The notes beneath the pieces were generated by a model that saw nothing but the letters and a program-made list of their open reading frames with translations, searched no databases and had not been told where the DNA came from. DNA of 64,000 nucleotides from Tamarix chinensis (Eukaryota; Streptophyta; Magnoliopsida; Caryophyllales; Tamaricaceae), in assembly GCA_030549775.1 (NCBI GenBank), contig CM060173.1, positions 34,967,110 through 35,031,109 of the forward strand, given 5' to 3'. Shown here in pieces: positions 46,254 to 57,970 of this stretch. The position numbers and the translations under genes were made by a program. Numbering within the stretch: position 1 is the first letter of the stretch; each line of letters starts with the position of its first letter.

Positions 46254-49200
46254 ATGAACTTTCTAATCTGGAATGTAAGGGTGTGGGTTCACCCCGGTTA
46301 GAAAAAGCCACTCCTAATTTGTGCATGGAGCAAAAATGTGCTTTTTTAGGGCTCTTAGAGTCTAAGTTGGACATTAGGAAATTGCAGAGGATGAAGAATG
46401 TGTTTTTCAACGGATGGGAGCATGTAGATAATTTTTTGTAACCATCCTAATGGTATAATTGCAATTTTATGGAACCCTTTGTTGTTGTAGGTTCAGTTAC
46501 TAGAAGTTGAACAGCGGACTATTTCCATTCGGGTATGTAACTTCATGACGGGGCAATTTTTTTTGTGTTATGGGGGTGTATGGTTTTTATACTATTGCTG
46601 ATAGAAATCTGCTTTGGAAAAGTTTGGTTGATTTTGTTGACTCTGTGACTGAACCATGGTTAGTGTGTGGGGATTTTAATTCTCCCCTTGATGCTGAAGA
46701 TAGAGCTGGTTCTTGGTTGGTGTCGGATTATGAAACAGCTGACTTCAAAGGGTGTTGCTTGTTTTCTCACGGATGTTAACTTCGCTGTTTGCTTCTTTAC
46801 ATTTCTTGCCAAAAAGGTGAAATGTAAGTAGGATAGGGTCTTCTTAAATGCTCAGGGATTTGCTGATGAGTTCTTGACATGGGCCAATTTCCTAACTTCA
46901 GGTTTGATCTCTGATCATTGCCCTTATATTGTAAGTTTTGGGGAACGCCTCCGGAGTAAAAACCCTTTTCACTTTTTAATATGTGGTGTGATCACCCAGA
47001 ATTTTTGGACATTGTTGGAACGGCTTGGATTTTTAATTTATGCCTCTCTAGCCAATTTGTATTATGCAAGAAATTTACTAGATTGAAACTGCTACTTAAG
47101 CGACTGAATAAGCTCGATTTCTCTCATATTATTTCTCAGGCAGAGGAGGCTGAGAAGAACTTGAGGGGAGTGCAAAAGAGGGTCTTGAATGGAGCTGTTG
47201 ACGGCTTTCAGTCTTCTTTATCAGATTTGAAAGCTAAAGTGGAGTTCCTTTGTAAAGCTACAGCCGGCTTTGTGGCCCAGAAAAACAAGAATTGGTTTTT
47301 TTTTTTATCAAGGCTGATTTGAGTACATTGTCCTTCTATGAGATGGTGAAGGCTAGGCAAGGTCGGGCTTCGATAGTGTGTATTTTGCAGCAGAATGGGC
47401 AATGGACGAATCCAGAAGCCGACATGCGCAACAAATTCTTGAAGTTTTTCCGGAGGTTGTCTGGGAAGTCAGATTCTTTTGATATTATGACTTTTTTGGA
47501 GACATGGCCAGTGCTTACCCAAGAGCTTCATGCCAAGTTGCTGTATCCGATTACGCAAGAAGAGATCCAGAGTGTTCTTTTCTCCTTGGGAAACAATAAA
47601 GCTCTAGGTCTGGATGGATACTCAGATCAGTTCTTCGAGCAATCTTGGGACGTTGTTGGATGATTTTTGTGATGCGGTGCTAGAACTTTTCAAGTCGGGG
47701 AGTATGTTGAAGCAAATCAATCATGCCTCTCTTGCTCCCATCCCGAAAAAGAAGAATGCCTCGATGGTGCTGATTGCTTGCTTTTAGACCAATTATAATG
47801 CTATCTCCAAATTGCTGGCAGCTGGAGTCTAATTATTGCTTTCACAATATATTGGGCCAGAACAGGGAGCTTTTGTACCAGGAAGATTAATGGCCGAAAA
47901 TGTCCTAGTCCAAGAACTTATCAAAGATCACACCAGGTAAAAATGGCTCGAAAATGCTTGATTAAAGTGGATATTAAGAAGACCTATGATTCTTGGTCCT
48001 TCTTGAAAAGCCTTCTTTACGAGTTTAATTTCCCCACCATTTTCATTGATTTGCTGGAGTGTGAGACCACTTGATCTTAATCCCTAAAACTAAATGGGAA
48101 CCAGTTCGGTGTTTCTTTAACAGGGGAGCATGACTTGGGGCAAGGTGACCCGATTTTTCCTAACCTTTTTATGGCACGGTGTTAAGGAAGGTATCTAGCT
48201 AAAGGGATTTCTCTTTCCACTCAAGATGTGAGGAGTTAAGCTTAACTCACTTGGTGTTGGCAGATTATGTTATTTTTAGTAAAGTTGATCTTCTGCCCGT
48301 TTGTGGTCTTCTTGAAGCACTATGTCATTTTAGCGATGTTTCAAGCTTGGTGGCTAATAAATCTGAAAATTTTTTGGTGGGTATGAATGAGTGCGGGATC
48401 TTCTTGCCATGGTTAATATGACTATTGGGACCTTCCCTTCACATATATTGGGGTCCTTTGACTCCAAGTAAATTATGGCCAATTGAATGTGAGATGTTGA
48501 TTAATTCCGTGGGTGGTAATCTCAAATGTTGGTGAACTAATATCTTATCCTTTGCTAGTAGACTTGAGTTATTTAATTTTGTGGTGCAAGGTGTTATGGG
48601 GTTTTGGATAGGAATTTTTCCTATTCCTATGGTGTTTCTCAACTCAGTAGTCTATGCAGGAGATTTTTATGGTAAGGAAAACAACCTCTGGTAGGGTGGA
48701 ATGTTGTTTGTATGTCAGAGGAGGGTGGATGAAGGATCAATAACTTGGAAGTGTGGAATTTGCCATCTCTGAGTAAATACTTATGGTTCCTACAGGATGA
48801 AAAGGAATTACTTTAGACAAAGTGGATATACAATTACTATTTCAAAGTCCCTTGATGTTCTCACGTCGTCGTATGACACTTATTTTTTCATGAGATATAT
48901 GTGGAAGATTAAGCAACATAGAATGAGTGTTTTGGGATCGTTTGAATAGGTAAAATTGAAGCCATTGTCTTGGACTTTGGGGTTTGGGTTTTCAACACAC
49001 GTGGCTTATAAATTTTTCCAACCTAAGACAAATTGGTGGAGGGTTCATGGAGTGGTGTCGAAGGGATGTGCTATATGAAGATACACTTGTGTTTTTGCGG
49101 CATGCAATACTCCAGTGGCTTCAAACACTATATCGCCTTTCGATAGTCTAGAGTGTCCAGAGTGTTATTTGGAGTTGGTAAATCATGGCCATCTTTTCTT

Positions 49201-49430
49201 TAATAGTCTGATAATTTATATGCTCTAGAGTGAAATCCAAACATGGTTTGGTATTTCTCGTGGATTAACGACTCTAACTAGTGATGTACGCAACTTGAGA
49301 AAAGAAAGGAAAAGTAATTATGTGGTGACTTGAGCTAGAAAGCTTGCCCTAGCTGCTTTAACTTACCTAACTTGGAGTGTAAGGAATACTTTAGCCTTTA
49401 ATTATAAGGCTATAGACACTAGAGTCTTAG
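46254..49430 (+). pseudogene. LINE ORF2 (endonuclease, reverse transcriptase, zf-RVT), broken
   Basis: An ATG at 46254 gives MNFLIWNVR, the usual L1 endonuclease start. 46570-46779 gives GVYGFYTIADRNLLWKSL and PWLVCGDFNSPLDAEDRAG (GDFN metal-site block), and 46874-46930 GLISDHCPYIV (SDH catalytic block). The RT leader follows (47292-47663: ITQEEIQSVLFSLGNNKALG, LDGYSDQFFEQSWDVVG), then HASLAPIPKKKNA, TNYNAISKLLA, EQGAFVPGRLMAENVLVQEL. The YADD region is decayed (LADYVIFSK near 48255). Around 49150-49230 CPECYLELVNHGHLFF corresponds to zf-RVT, followed by LALAALTYLTWSVRNTLAF. Numerous stops and frameshifts throughout. Confidence 0.85.
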
Positions 49431-49862
49431 TGTAGCAAGTCTGAAAGTATGTTTATATCTCTTTCTTTTGCATGGATCCTTCTATTAGCCTCAACTTTTA
49501 ATTTTTGTACTACATAATTGTGTTACCTTTTGGTATCCTACTTGCTTGAAGAGATACCGATATGTGGTATGCCATTCTTTTTGTTACCTTGGGAATGCTA
49601 GTGTGTTTGTATAGTCTATATGTCATAGTAATATATTTATCCTTTTACCTACAAAAGGAAGAAGATGATAGTTGGAGTACCTTTAGTTTGATGTGTCATA
49701 ATCTAAAACTATTAGAGGATTGCCTTTTGCTAATCGATGATCTCATCTTGGTGGAGTTGATAACTTATATAGGTACACTCTGAGATCGACTCTTAGGCCT
49801 CATGGTCAAATAAATGGTACTCCATTTGTATCCATGGTGGGGATTCCTGAAAGCAAACATAA

Positions 49863-50002
49863 TGTAATATCTCATAATTAAATGGAGTGTTATAAAGATT
49901 GATATATTTACTTATATTAACATAGTGGATTATTTTTTCTAATGATTCCGTCTTAAGAATTTTTACAATTAAACATTTATTGTGGAATAATTTTGAGGAT
50001 GT
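49863..50002 (+). mobile_element. Cassandra: Second Cassandra LTR, left part
   Basis: Starts TGTAATATCTCATAATTAAA and follows the first Cassandra LTR base for base with many substitutions (GGAGTGTTATAAAGATTGAT, CCGTCTTAAGAATTTTTACA, TTGTGGAATAATTTTGAGGA). The 5S-like core is badly decayed: the A-box reads AATTAAACATTT. Similarity stops at 50002 at the position corresponding to the 5S C-box. The rest appears to resume at 52603. Confidence 0.75.
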
Positions 50003-50157
50003 AAGGACAAAAAAATGATGATAATAAAATAATAATATAGTAGTAGTAGTAATTAATTAATTAACTAGTACATGTACATTAAGTATGAAAATAAATGGGA
50101 ATGGAATTTTAAGCTAATTGACTTTTCATACTTTCCTATGTTAGATTCATTCAATAC

Positions 50158-50197
<40 letters not shown>

Positions 50198-52602
50198 GAA
50201 TTTACTAGGGTATTAAATATTGGTAATTATTAGTCACCTTCATTGATAATAAGTTATTGGACAATTTATAGATAATGTATATTCTTTTGTAATTTTTATC
50301 TATAAACTCGTATTAATGATATGATAATTTAAGTTACAAACTTATAGTTTATCGGTCTAGTATTTATTCAGAGGTAAGTAAGGGATCTTGGACTTTTTAC
50401 ATGTCTGTCTAATCAATCATGTTGCTTTTATCTATAATTTATCTAGAATTAATCTAACAAAACTTTATTATCTTTTCCCTCGGTTCTATTACTTTTCCTC
50501 TATTCAACTTTTTCTCTTAACCCGCCTAAGGTAGACACAAAATGTCCACTTTTCTTTCTCTCTCCTCTGTATTATTGCCTACTCTAATATTTCAATAGTC
50601 TTTATTGTGTCGAAACCCTATTGAGGATCAATTGATTAAGAAGCTGATATCATTTTCAGTGCGTGCGTGCGTAAAATATTAATTTATGAGTAACTTAACC
50701 TTTCTGTTTATAAATCTTTTATTTTGTAATTAGATTTTACTCTCTATGTTTATCAAATAATATTAATAAAATGACATATGTATAAAATATGATTTATTTC
50801 TCTCTATTTTATTTTACTAAATTGGGATCAAATATTTTATTGATTGTATTTGATTATTTTAATCATCATTAATGTATAATTATTTATACTGTATTTCTTG
50901 TTAGTAAGATCTTTTGTTTGTTTTGTAAATGCGCCCTAGAGAGCAGGGTAAGCCTTTGTTAGCCCATTTAGTAGTGTGAGATTACTAACCGATACAACTA
51001 GTAGTGGACTACATAGGATATCCTATTGGTTCTCACCAAACGACAGAGGGACCGTCAATTAGTTGTCGTTTTTGTTCGTCCTTAACAACTACAATCACTC
51101 AATTTATTGATTGTTTTGATTTTTGTGATTGGTTTTAAATTGATTATGGGTCCTACTAACTCTTCATAGTTTTGTGAACAAATAATTCATTTGCGGTTTG
51201 CAATATCTACTCTTAAATGCTTTTAACGATCATTTTATGACCATTTGTATTCCATGTTTTTATGGTTATTCCTTTTATTATTTTCTGGTACCTTATAAAT
51301 TCATTTGATTCCTGTTTTGGGATGGTGGGACCGGTTACTTTGATGTAGGAGCATCTCATAATAATATTTCACTAATTAATTTTCTAAGTTAAGGGATTAC
51401 AAAACACTCTTAACTTGGATGAAATTTATTAGCTGAATATGAGAAATAAGTGGAAGTACCAGCTCATGCTTGTGTGGTGACACATTCAGCCCAAACACAA
51501 CCAATTATGATAGCTTATTCAACCTAAACCCAACCAACTATGATGGCACATCAAGCCCAAGTCCAAACAACTATTTTATTACTATTTTCAAGTATTTTGC
51601 CACTTAAGAAGGCAAATTAGCCCAAGGCCAAGGCTGATTTAAAAAATTAAAATAGAAAAGAGAGAGAGAGAGAAAAGAAAAAGGAGGACAAGTGGATGGT
51701 AGAGTAGGTGAAGAAAGTCAGCCAAGTCAACAAATTAGATTATTTTAATTGGCTAAGCATGAGAGATAATTGATTAGGTACGAGGGATGATTGAGTGACT
51801 TGTAGTTTTATTTATTACCTATTTTTCAACACGTAAGGGGCTCCATGTTGTGGTATGACTGTCAAAATACCACACATAGGCTGACCTCATCCAACTATTT
51901 GTTAGGTTATATTAGATAACTAGATAGTAAAGAATGGTTGGAATGTAACTATGTAGGTAAAGGGGATGGATATAATGGATTTTTTGTAACCTTGGCTACC
52001 ACTATAAATATGGGTAGCCTCAACACAATGGAACACACTATCCCCTCTACAAAGTTGAGTGAAAACTTTGTTTTGAGTAAAAAATCTTATAACTTTTATC
52101 TCAAGTGTTGAAACCTTGAGTGGTAGTTGTGAGTGTTTGGTCTTTGGCTACCTTAGATCAAATATTATCATACTCCCCATCTCTTTTCTCCATTTTAAAT
52201 TTCGGTGGTCAATTATCCCATAAGCCATCATCTTCTATTAAGCATGTGCCAACTTATTTTGTATGTGCATCATACTTGCTGAGCTATGGTTTGCTCACCT
52301 CTTTAGTATTTCAGGTGAGTCATATGAAGCATGCTCTAAAGGTTTAGAATTGAGTATGCTAGTGTTTAGCTAGTCAAATGGATTAATAAAGAGTTAATGA
52401 TAATAAATGTAACACTTGTTGAGACAATTTTATTTTGAATAGACTCTTAATTGTAATCTTGTTGGAATATCTTTCCTATGAATAATTCAATTATAAGTGT
52501 TATTATCTCAATTTGTTTTGTTTAGCCTTGCTGGTTATGAGTTCCTAGTGTAGTTAAGGCGTGTAACACTTTCCTCCTAGCCCGAGGATTAGGGGTTTTA
52601 TA
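50003..52602. mobile_element. Unidentified 2.6-kb insertion in the Cassandra LTR, LTR-like right half
   Basis: The block separates the two parts of one Cassandra LTR, with GAGGATGT at the left junction and GAGAATGT at the right (7 of 8 identical). It contains an (AAT)n run (50157-50199). In the right half it has a roughly 35-bp unit repeated three times (51480-51590, with CCCAACCAACTATGATGGCA), a TATAAATA box at 52003-52010 and a leader-like stretch, as in a retrotransposon LTR. No protein domain was recognised and no TG/CA ends could be placed, so its class is unknown. The 75-codon frame at 52120-52347 is not supported. Confidence 0.4.
52003..52010 (+). promoter_or_regulatory. TATA box of an LTR-like segment
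   Basis: TATAAATA in the context CCACTATAAATATGGGTAGCC, with a leader-like sequence following at a normal distance. Good match to plant TATA boxes, within sequence that has LTR-like organisation. Confidence 0.5.
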
Positions 52603-52825
52603 GAGAATGTGTGACTTTTTTGGTAAAATTTAAATTTTTTTTAAAATTAATTGGGAAGTATGTGACAGAGGAAAAAATGTATTAAAAGAAATTGTGTTGA
52701 TTTGTGGGATCATTCGATTAATTTGAGAGCTTTTCAAGATATTATTCATAATTATTGTGGGTGTGGGGTGCTATTAGATGGCTACTAAATAGCTTCCGCA
52801 TGGTGGTATTGGCTTGGGTGTTATA
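52603..52825 (+). mobile_element. Cassandra: Second Cassandra LTR, right part
   Basis: From GTGACTTTTTTGGTAAAATT through GTTGATTTGTGGGATCATTC, GAGAGCTTTTCAAG and GGTGGTATTGGCTTGGGTGTTATA it follows the first Cassandra LTR from its C-box to its end (which reads GGTCATATTGACTCGGGGTGTTACA in two overlapping pieces there). The end TTATA is a decayed TTACA. There is a small extra stretch near 52760-52795. The outer flanks (CATAA and TGGGT) do not match, so no target duplication supports the ends. Confidence 0.7.
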
Positions 52826-53123
52826 TGGGTGTCAAGGGGAGAATTCTAAAGAGAGACGAAAGAGTAGAAGTATGAGAGTTATATTATAATTTTTGGATTC
52901 CCAAAATAATTATGACCTATATATATATATAGGTAGAATAGAAAAGAATAAAATGAGAAAAATACTATGTGGTAGAGGGCACTAAACTACCGCTAGAGTG
53001 TATAGGAGATCAGTCTAGCATAGAACAGGTAAGGTTACTAATCCAAGACTAGTGTAAAGGAGAAATGAGTGTGTCCGTAAACTTTTTGACTCATCGTCGT
53101 CCTTAGATCGACACTTCAAAAGC
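52826..53123. other. Unassigned spacer between Cassandra and hAT
   Basis: About 300 bp with a short TA run at 52920-52932 and no supported gene or repeat. Confidence 0.4.
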
Positions 53124-53131
53124 CCTATACT
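53124..53131. other. Left 8-bp target-site duplication of the hAT element
   Basis: CCTATACT, repeated exactly at 59524-59531. Eight base pairs is the hallmark of hAT insertion. Confidence 0.95.
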
Positions 53132-53159
53132 TAGGGGTGTGTATTTTTGGATAATCGAT

Positions 53160-53285
53160 CCGACCAGATATTGGATATCCAACATCCAAATCCACATCCG
53201 AATACTCTGGATATCCAATGTTCCGGATATCTGAAATATCAGATCGGATTTCGGATATATCCGATTATTGTAAAAAATATCCAAT
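53160..53285. repeat. hAT subterminal GGATATCC motifs, left end
   Basis: TTGGATATCCAACATCC, CTGGATATCCAATG, CCGGATATCTG and TCGGATATATCCG occur within about 125 bp, matching a similar cluster at 59345-59500. Such motifs are typical transposase-binding sites in hAT elements; here that role is inferred. Confidence 0.75.
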
Positions 53286-53589
53286 TTCCTTTCAATACCT
53301 GTATGTTGTATAATCTATAATTAAAAAAAATTACAAAAATACTTATTTAATTGCTCAACCTGCATATAAAAAATTTAATACATTATCTACAATATACTAT
53401 CACAGTAAATTCAAGAAATGATGTGTATCTCAATAATTTTTATGTAGATAATTTTGTTGGTTGCTGTGATGTACATTGTACATATAATTATTTTTCTTAT
53501 TCTATGAATAATTTGGAAAACTCAAGTAATGGAAATGGAGTATGTTGTTGGCTGCTGTGAGTGATTGTTACTGGTTGTTGCTGTTGCTG

Positions 53590-54290
53590 ATATGGAATTG
53601 TTGAACAAATTGGTTTATGCTTTTATTAATATCAGTGAGGGAAAATTGTTGCATTCCCATATGATGCATTCACCAGTAATCATAGCTAGTGGGATTAAGT
53701 AGGTTGTATGGTCAGCCACCAGACTCGTAATTGGGTTAGAAGGATTGCAAACTATACAACCCTTAATTTCCACAATTAGCTAAATAATTTAGCTGATGGG
53801 AGATTAATTGTAATATATCAATTACTTTGGGAATAATTGTAATTCTTTGTAATTAGGCTGAATAGTTAAAGTCAGCACCTATAATTGTATATTATGTTGG
53901 GCTGTTGGCTTGAGGCTTGGTTCGATTGGCCCACTGTATATATCTGTATGTGTATATGTAAACAACATATATATAGGGAAAATATGGAGCTTTGTACACA
54001 ACTTTGAAAGATAATACATTGGCTAAGGCTATATTTTCTCTCTCTCTTGAATTCTCTCTCTATATCTCGAACTCTCTCTCTCCGTCTCTCGAACTCTTCT
54101 CTGCTTGATTCTCTCTTGCTTGATTCACCTTCTCTATGATAAATCGCTCAGTTGCCATTTATTTCAATTGTGCCCTGAGTTTCTTTGATCTTCCTTCGGT
54201 TTAATTTCGTAGGCTGATCTATCTCTGAATTGTTGAACACATAGCTCGACTTACGATCCGATGTTTTCTTCAAAACCTACCAAGGTTTTA
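53590..54290 (+). other. LTR-like segment inside the hAT element
   Basis: Contains a TATA-like ACATATATATAGGGAAAATA (about 53965) followed by a CT-rich leader (CTCTCTCTCTTGAATTCTCT) and a TTCGGTTTAATTTCGTAGG stretch, as in a copia-type LTR. Ends could not be defined: GAATTGTTGAACA occurs at both sides (about 53592 and 54226), but this is not the duplication length of an LTR element. Confidence 0.35.
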
Positions 54291-55139
54291 TCAACAAAAC
54301 CATATCCAAAATATAACATATAAATAACTTTATAAACATTAACTCCCAAGTAACTAGCACCTAGTAGCCTAGCATAGCAATGAAATATACAGAGCATACA
54401 CATGCTAGGCTACTAGCATTTAAAAAATAATCTTAGCCATATAAAAATACATCATGCTCCTAATTTTCTAAAATAAACTATCCCTACTTACACTAGTCTT
54501 CCAAAAATACCAAGCCAAATATAGTAAGAACTAATTACATATGTTCCTGCTTAATTATACTATATACTGCAAAAAATAATTATATATACTAGGCCTTTCA
54601 AAAATTACATATACCAAGCCAAGTACAATAACATCTAATTACATATACCCCTGCTCAAATTAAATATTAGTATATGACATTCACAAAAAATATTAGTTCT
54701 TCCTACTAATTAATCATATATATGCCTGATTGAAGTAATTTTTTTTAAAAAAAATAGTAAGCTGTAAGTTAGCTCCATACTCCTAGTTCTCCTGCATAGC
54801 TGCACTCAAGTCAGCTTCTGCATAGCTCCTGCAAGCCAGTGCTGTAAATCTGCCACAATAAATCAAAACAAATGCAACTTTATAGATCATGCATAGAAAA
54901 TACTTGAAAATAACAACCAATAATAACTTAATTAATTCATGGCAACATTACATATCGTCAAACTCGGTGATATTTGACTCATCTATTTCCACGATAGAAG
55001 GTAGGAACTTAACATCTAAAAAAAAAGAATTGAATTAAATGACATGATTATTAAAGACATCATAATAGCATAATAGAAAAAATACTAAGAATAAATGATA
55101 AGAATAAAATAATACAATTACCTTCTTTAATCCTATCAA
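54291..55139. other. AT-rich 3' noncoding part of the hAT element
   Basis: Contains repeated CTAGGCTAC and CCAAGCCAA-ATA phrases, a region rich in CTGCATAGCTCC around 54790-54840, and the probable downstream untranslated sequence of the minus-strand transposase. No gene is supported. Confidence 0.5.
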
Positions 55140-57283
55140 GATCCACAAGACGTTCTTCAACATAAAGAGGCTCATGAGATAATCGCAACTAGTCTTGAAT
55201 GTAGATTAAAGCTTCCACCATCCTAGGAGTTAAGGAACTCCGAAATGAATCTAATACATGACCATCGGTGCTGAAAGCATACTTAGATGCAACAGTCGAT
55301 ATAGGCATAGCTAATACATCCTTGGCCATTAGAGTAAGAACCTCAAAACACTTTCCATCATGCTTCCACCAAGAAAGAATGTCACAATTTCTACCAGTAG
55401 GAGTAGCATATAATTTCTCATCTAAATACCTATCCAAGTCAGTTTTTTCAGCAACCAAAGAAGACTCTATAGCTTGGATAGAATTTTGAAATTCTTTCTC
55501 AGTCATATCTCTTGCATTTTTCAGCATATGACACCCAAAATTAGTCTCACATTCAACCAAAACCAAGGATTGATGTGGAGTTGAAGGAAAATGAACCTTC
55601 GAAGCATAAAACTCAAATAACTTCTTTAAAGCATCCTTAACTTTTCAAGCTACTCACAACCAACCTCAACTCCAAAAAACTTATTAATTTCCCATTCAAC
55701 ATATTTCATCTTCCTCCTAGGGTCATGGATAACAGCAACAAATAGCAACACATTTGTATTTTTTGACCCTCCCCAATATTCATCATATTTTCTCTTCATA
55801 CTTGGAGACATTGTACCCATGTCAAAATCATCACCATCATATGCAATACAAATCATATTCAAAATCATAACAATCTCTTGCAAATACATATTCCCTATGA
55901 TATATAATGAACCAGAAATTCTTAAAGTAGTGTCATAAAAAGATTCCAAGAAAGGAAGTAAGACACAAATGTAGTCCTAATCATCACTGGTAGGCACTCC
56001 TTTTAGCTTCTCCATTTCATCATGATACTTTTTATCTCTTTTTAACAAATCAAAATCTTTCCTCAATTGCAAAGCAACATCTAACATCAAATAGGTAGAG
56101 TTCCACCTAGTTTCTACATACAAGCAAAGAAGTTTTTTGGATTCTATTTTCTCTTATTTTAACACATGTATTAAACCTTTTCATTCTAGCTGGAGAAGAC
56201 CTCACATATCTAACAGCAAACCAAACTCTAAGAATGTGATCACTAGAGTCTCTCAAACCCTCATTTACAATAAGACTCAATATGTGGGCAGCACATCTTA
56301 CATGTAAACAAGAGCCATCTAAAACAGACCCACCCTAATAATTGAGTCTTTCTCTTAAATGATCAACACATTTATCATTGGAACTCGCATTATTAATAGT
56401 TATTGTTAAGACCTTATCAATATTCCAATCAAGCAAGCATATTTCTATAGACCGCCCAATAACCTCACCAGAATGACCTACTATAGGACATAAGTTAATA
56501 TTTTTTTGCAGCTTTCGATTCGTGTCAATGAAGTGAGCAGTTAGAACCATATAACTCAAGTTTTGACATGAAGACCAAGCATCAGTGGTGAGACAAACTC
56601 GAACTGAATTTTTCTTAAAGAATGAACTCAACTTCTTTTTTTCCTTCATAAATAATTATAAAATATCCCTAGCAATAGTGGTTTGAGAAGGAATTACAGC
56701 TTTTGGTTATATCACTTGCATATACCTTCTAAAGCCCTCCGTTTCCAAAAATCTAAAGGGCAGTTCATCAAGGACTATCATTCCAGCCAATGATTTCTTA
56801 TGATCTGCACTATTAAATGACCAATTACAAAGATGACCCCATTAGAATTTTTTTTTGTTATCAATAGTATCATTTCTAAGAGCATATTTATACGTAAGAA
56901 GCTTTTGATTTTCTCTACATTTGGTGGGTATCTTTTACAACATTTTAAGTGATTACTCAAGTTTAAGTGCCTTTTGATGGAGCAGCAACATATTGCATAT
57001 TACAATATAAACACATTGCTTTCTGGTCTCTCTTATCAATGTATGGCAACTTCTTAAAGTGTTCCCACACCCATGATCTATACTTCTTAATTTCAGGTTT
57101 CATAATATCAGAGGCTTCAACATCATCAGTAATGTTAGGAGTAAAATGGGTTAGTGGAGCAGGAGGGACAAAAAACATATCTGGTGAAAAGCCTAGAGGA
57201 GGGCTCTTAACTTCATCCCCAAGATCTATACTTTCTTCCATTATATCAACTCCGCAATGCACAATCATAAAAATGAAACACAC
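55140..57283 (-). pseudogene. hAT transposase (BED zinc finger, RICESLEEPER-like), broken
   Basis: The likely start is MEESIDLGDEVKSPPLG near 57241. A BED zinc finger follows (SWVWEHFKKLPYIDKRDQKA then CLYCNMQY, and after a shift LSNHLKCCKRYP, giving C-X2-C and H-X-C ligands). Then come IVLDELPFRFLETEGFRRYM, the catalytic-core start RVCLTTDAWSSCQNLSYMVL with its Asp, TAHFIDTNRKL, ITINNASSNDKCVDHL, the middle domain (FYDTTLRISGSLYI, MKRKYDEYWG, LLFVAVIHDPRRKMKYV) and the C-terminal dimerisation domain (LDRYLDEKLYATP, DILSWWKHDGKCFEVLTLMA, STVASKYAFSTDGHVLDSFR, SSLTPRMVEALIYIQD). After this a TAG stands where the family has Trp. Stops and frameshifts in several blocks make it inactive. Cut-and-paste transposition and the nuclear location are family knowledge. 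Confidence 0.9.
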
Positions 57284-57499
57284 GTTAATAATTAGATTTT
57301 AGTAAGTTATTTTAGCAACTAAATTAAAAAAGTAAAGCCACCACCAACAACAAGATTGCTAGAAAGAGACATTATTATTATTTTTTAGATAAATAATCAC
57401 AAGAGTAGCAAAATAAAAACATCATCATTCAAGCTTTGGGTCTTTAGACTCTCTACAGTAGGACTTAGCATGGCAATAGCAGTCTAGCAGGTATACGGA

Positions 57500-57970
57500 A
57501 AAACAAAACCCAACATCTTCCAAGTTAGAGAGATCAATCGGCCAAAAAGGACTTGAAGGAAGCTCTTGTAGTGGAATTTACCTAGACACACTAAAGTAGA
57601 ACTTATTTTTGTTTATGGTTTCATCTCTAGTAGTATTTTAAAGGACTTGTGGAAATAAACTGCATCATCTTAGTTAGAAAATTAATGGCCCTTGGTCGGT
57701 CATAGGAGAATTCAATGGAGCAACCGATGAAAAGGCTAGGGGATTCCTACACTAAGAAGATACACAATATTTCAAATGTTACCTATATATGTGTGGATTA
57801 CCTACTTGTGGACCTAAATTTACTTGGTGTAACTAGCAAGACCCCATTTAAAGTGTAATTTACCCTACATAGAGGAGTGGGGAATGTAACATGGATTAAC
57901 ATATTTGATCATTGTGCCCTAGAAGTTTAAATTTGAGCAGAATCTCGATAAGGAGCCAAGCCCTTTAGAT
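57500..57970 (+). pseudogene. LINE endonuclease fragment inside the hAT intron
   Basis: The plus strand gives FVYGFISSSILKDLW, then NGPWSVIGEFNGATDEKARG, then CGLPTCGPKFTWCN. This is the L1 endonuclease block (family 'VYG...LW', 'PWLxxGDFNxxxxxxEKxGG', 'GLxDLGxxGPKFTWxN'), where the metal-site Asp of GDFN is Glu. A decayed DHC block follows. Neither the LINE start nor its RT is present. It lies between the untranslated exon and the BED exon of the hAT, on the opposite strand. Confidence 0.75.

Larger units (their letters stand above)
44650..49560 (+). mobile_element. L1-type LINE, near full length but broken
   Basis: Begins with a GC-richer leader (CCACCCCATCCGCAC, a C10 run, CTCTCTCTCGGCGCCGG), then ORF1 (44847-46062, DUF4283 and zinc knuckle) and ORF2 (from 46254: endonuclease, reverse transcriptase, zf-RVT). 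This is the plant L1 layout. The 3' end is uncertain: coding resemblance fades at about 49430 and no clear poly-A tail was found before the Cassandra LTR at 49863. The 5' start is estimated from the base-composition change. Confidence 0.8.

Noticed and set aside
53592..54238. 13-bp direct repeat GAATTGTTGAACA as a target-site duplication
   Set aside because: The enclosed segment has LTR-like features that call for a 5-bp TSD, no poly-A tail supports a LINE or SINE, and a 13-mer match within several kb of AT-rich DNA can occur by chance.
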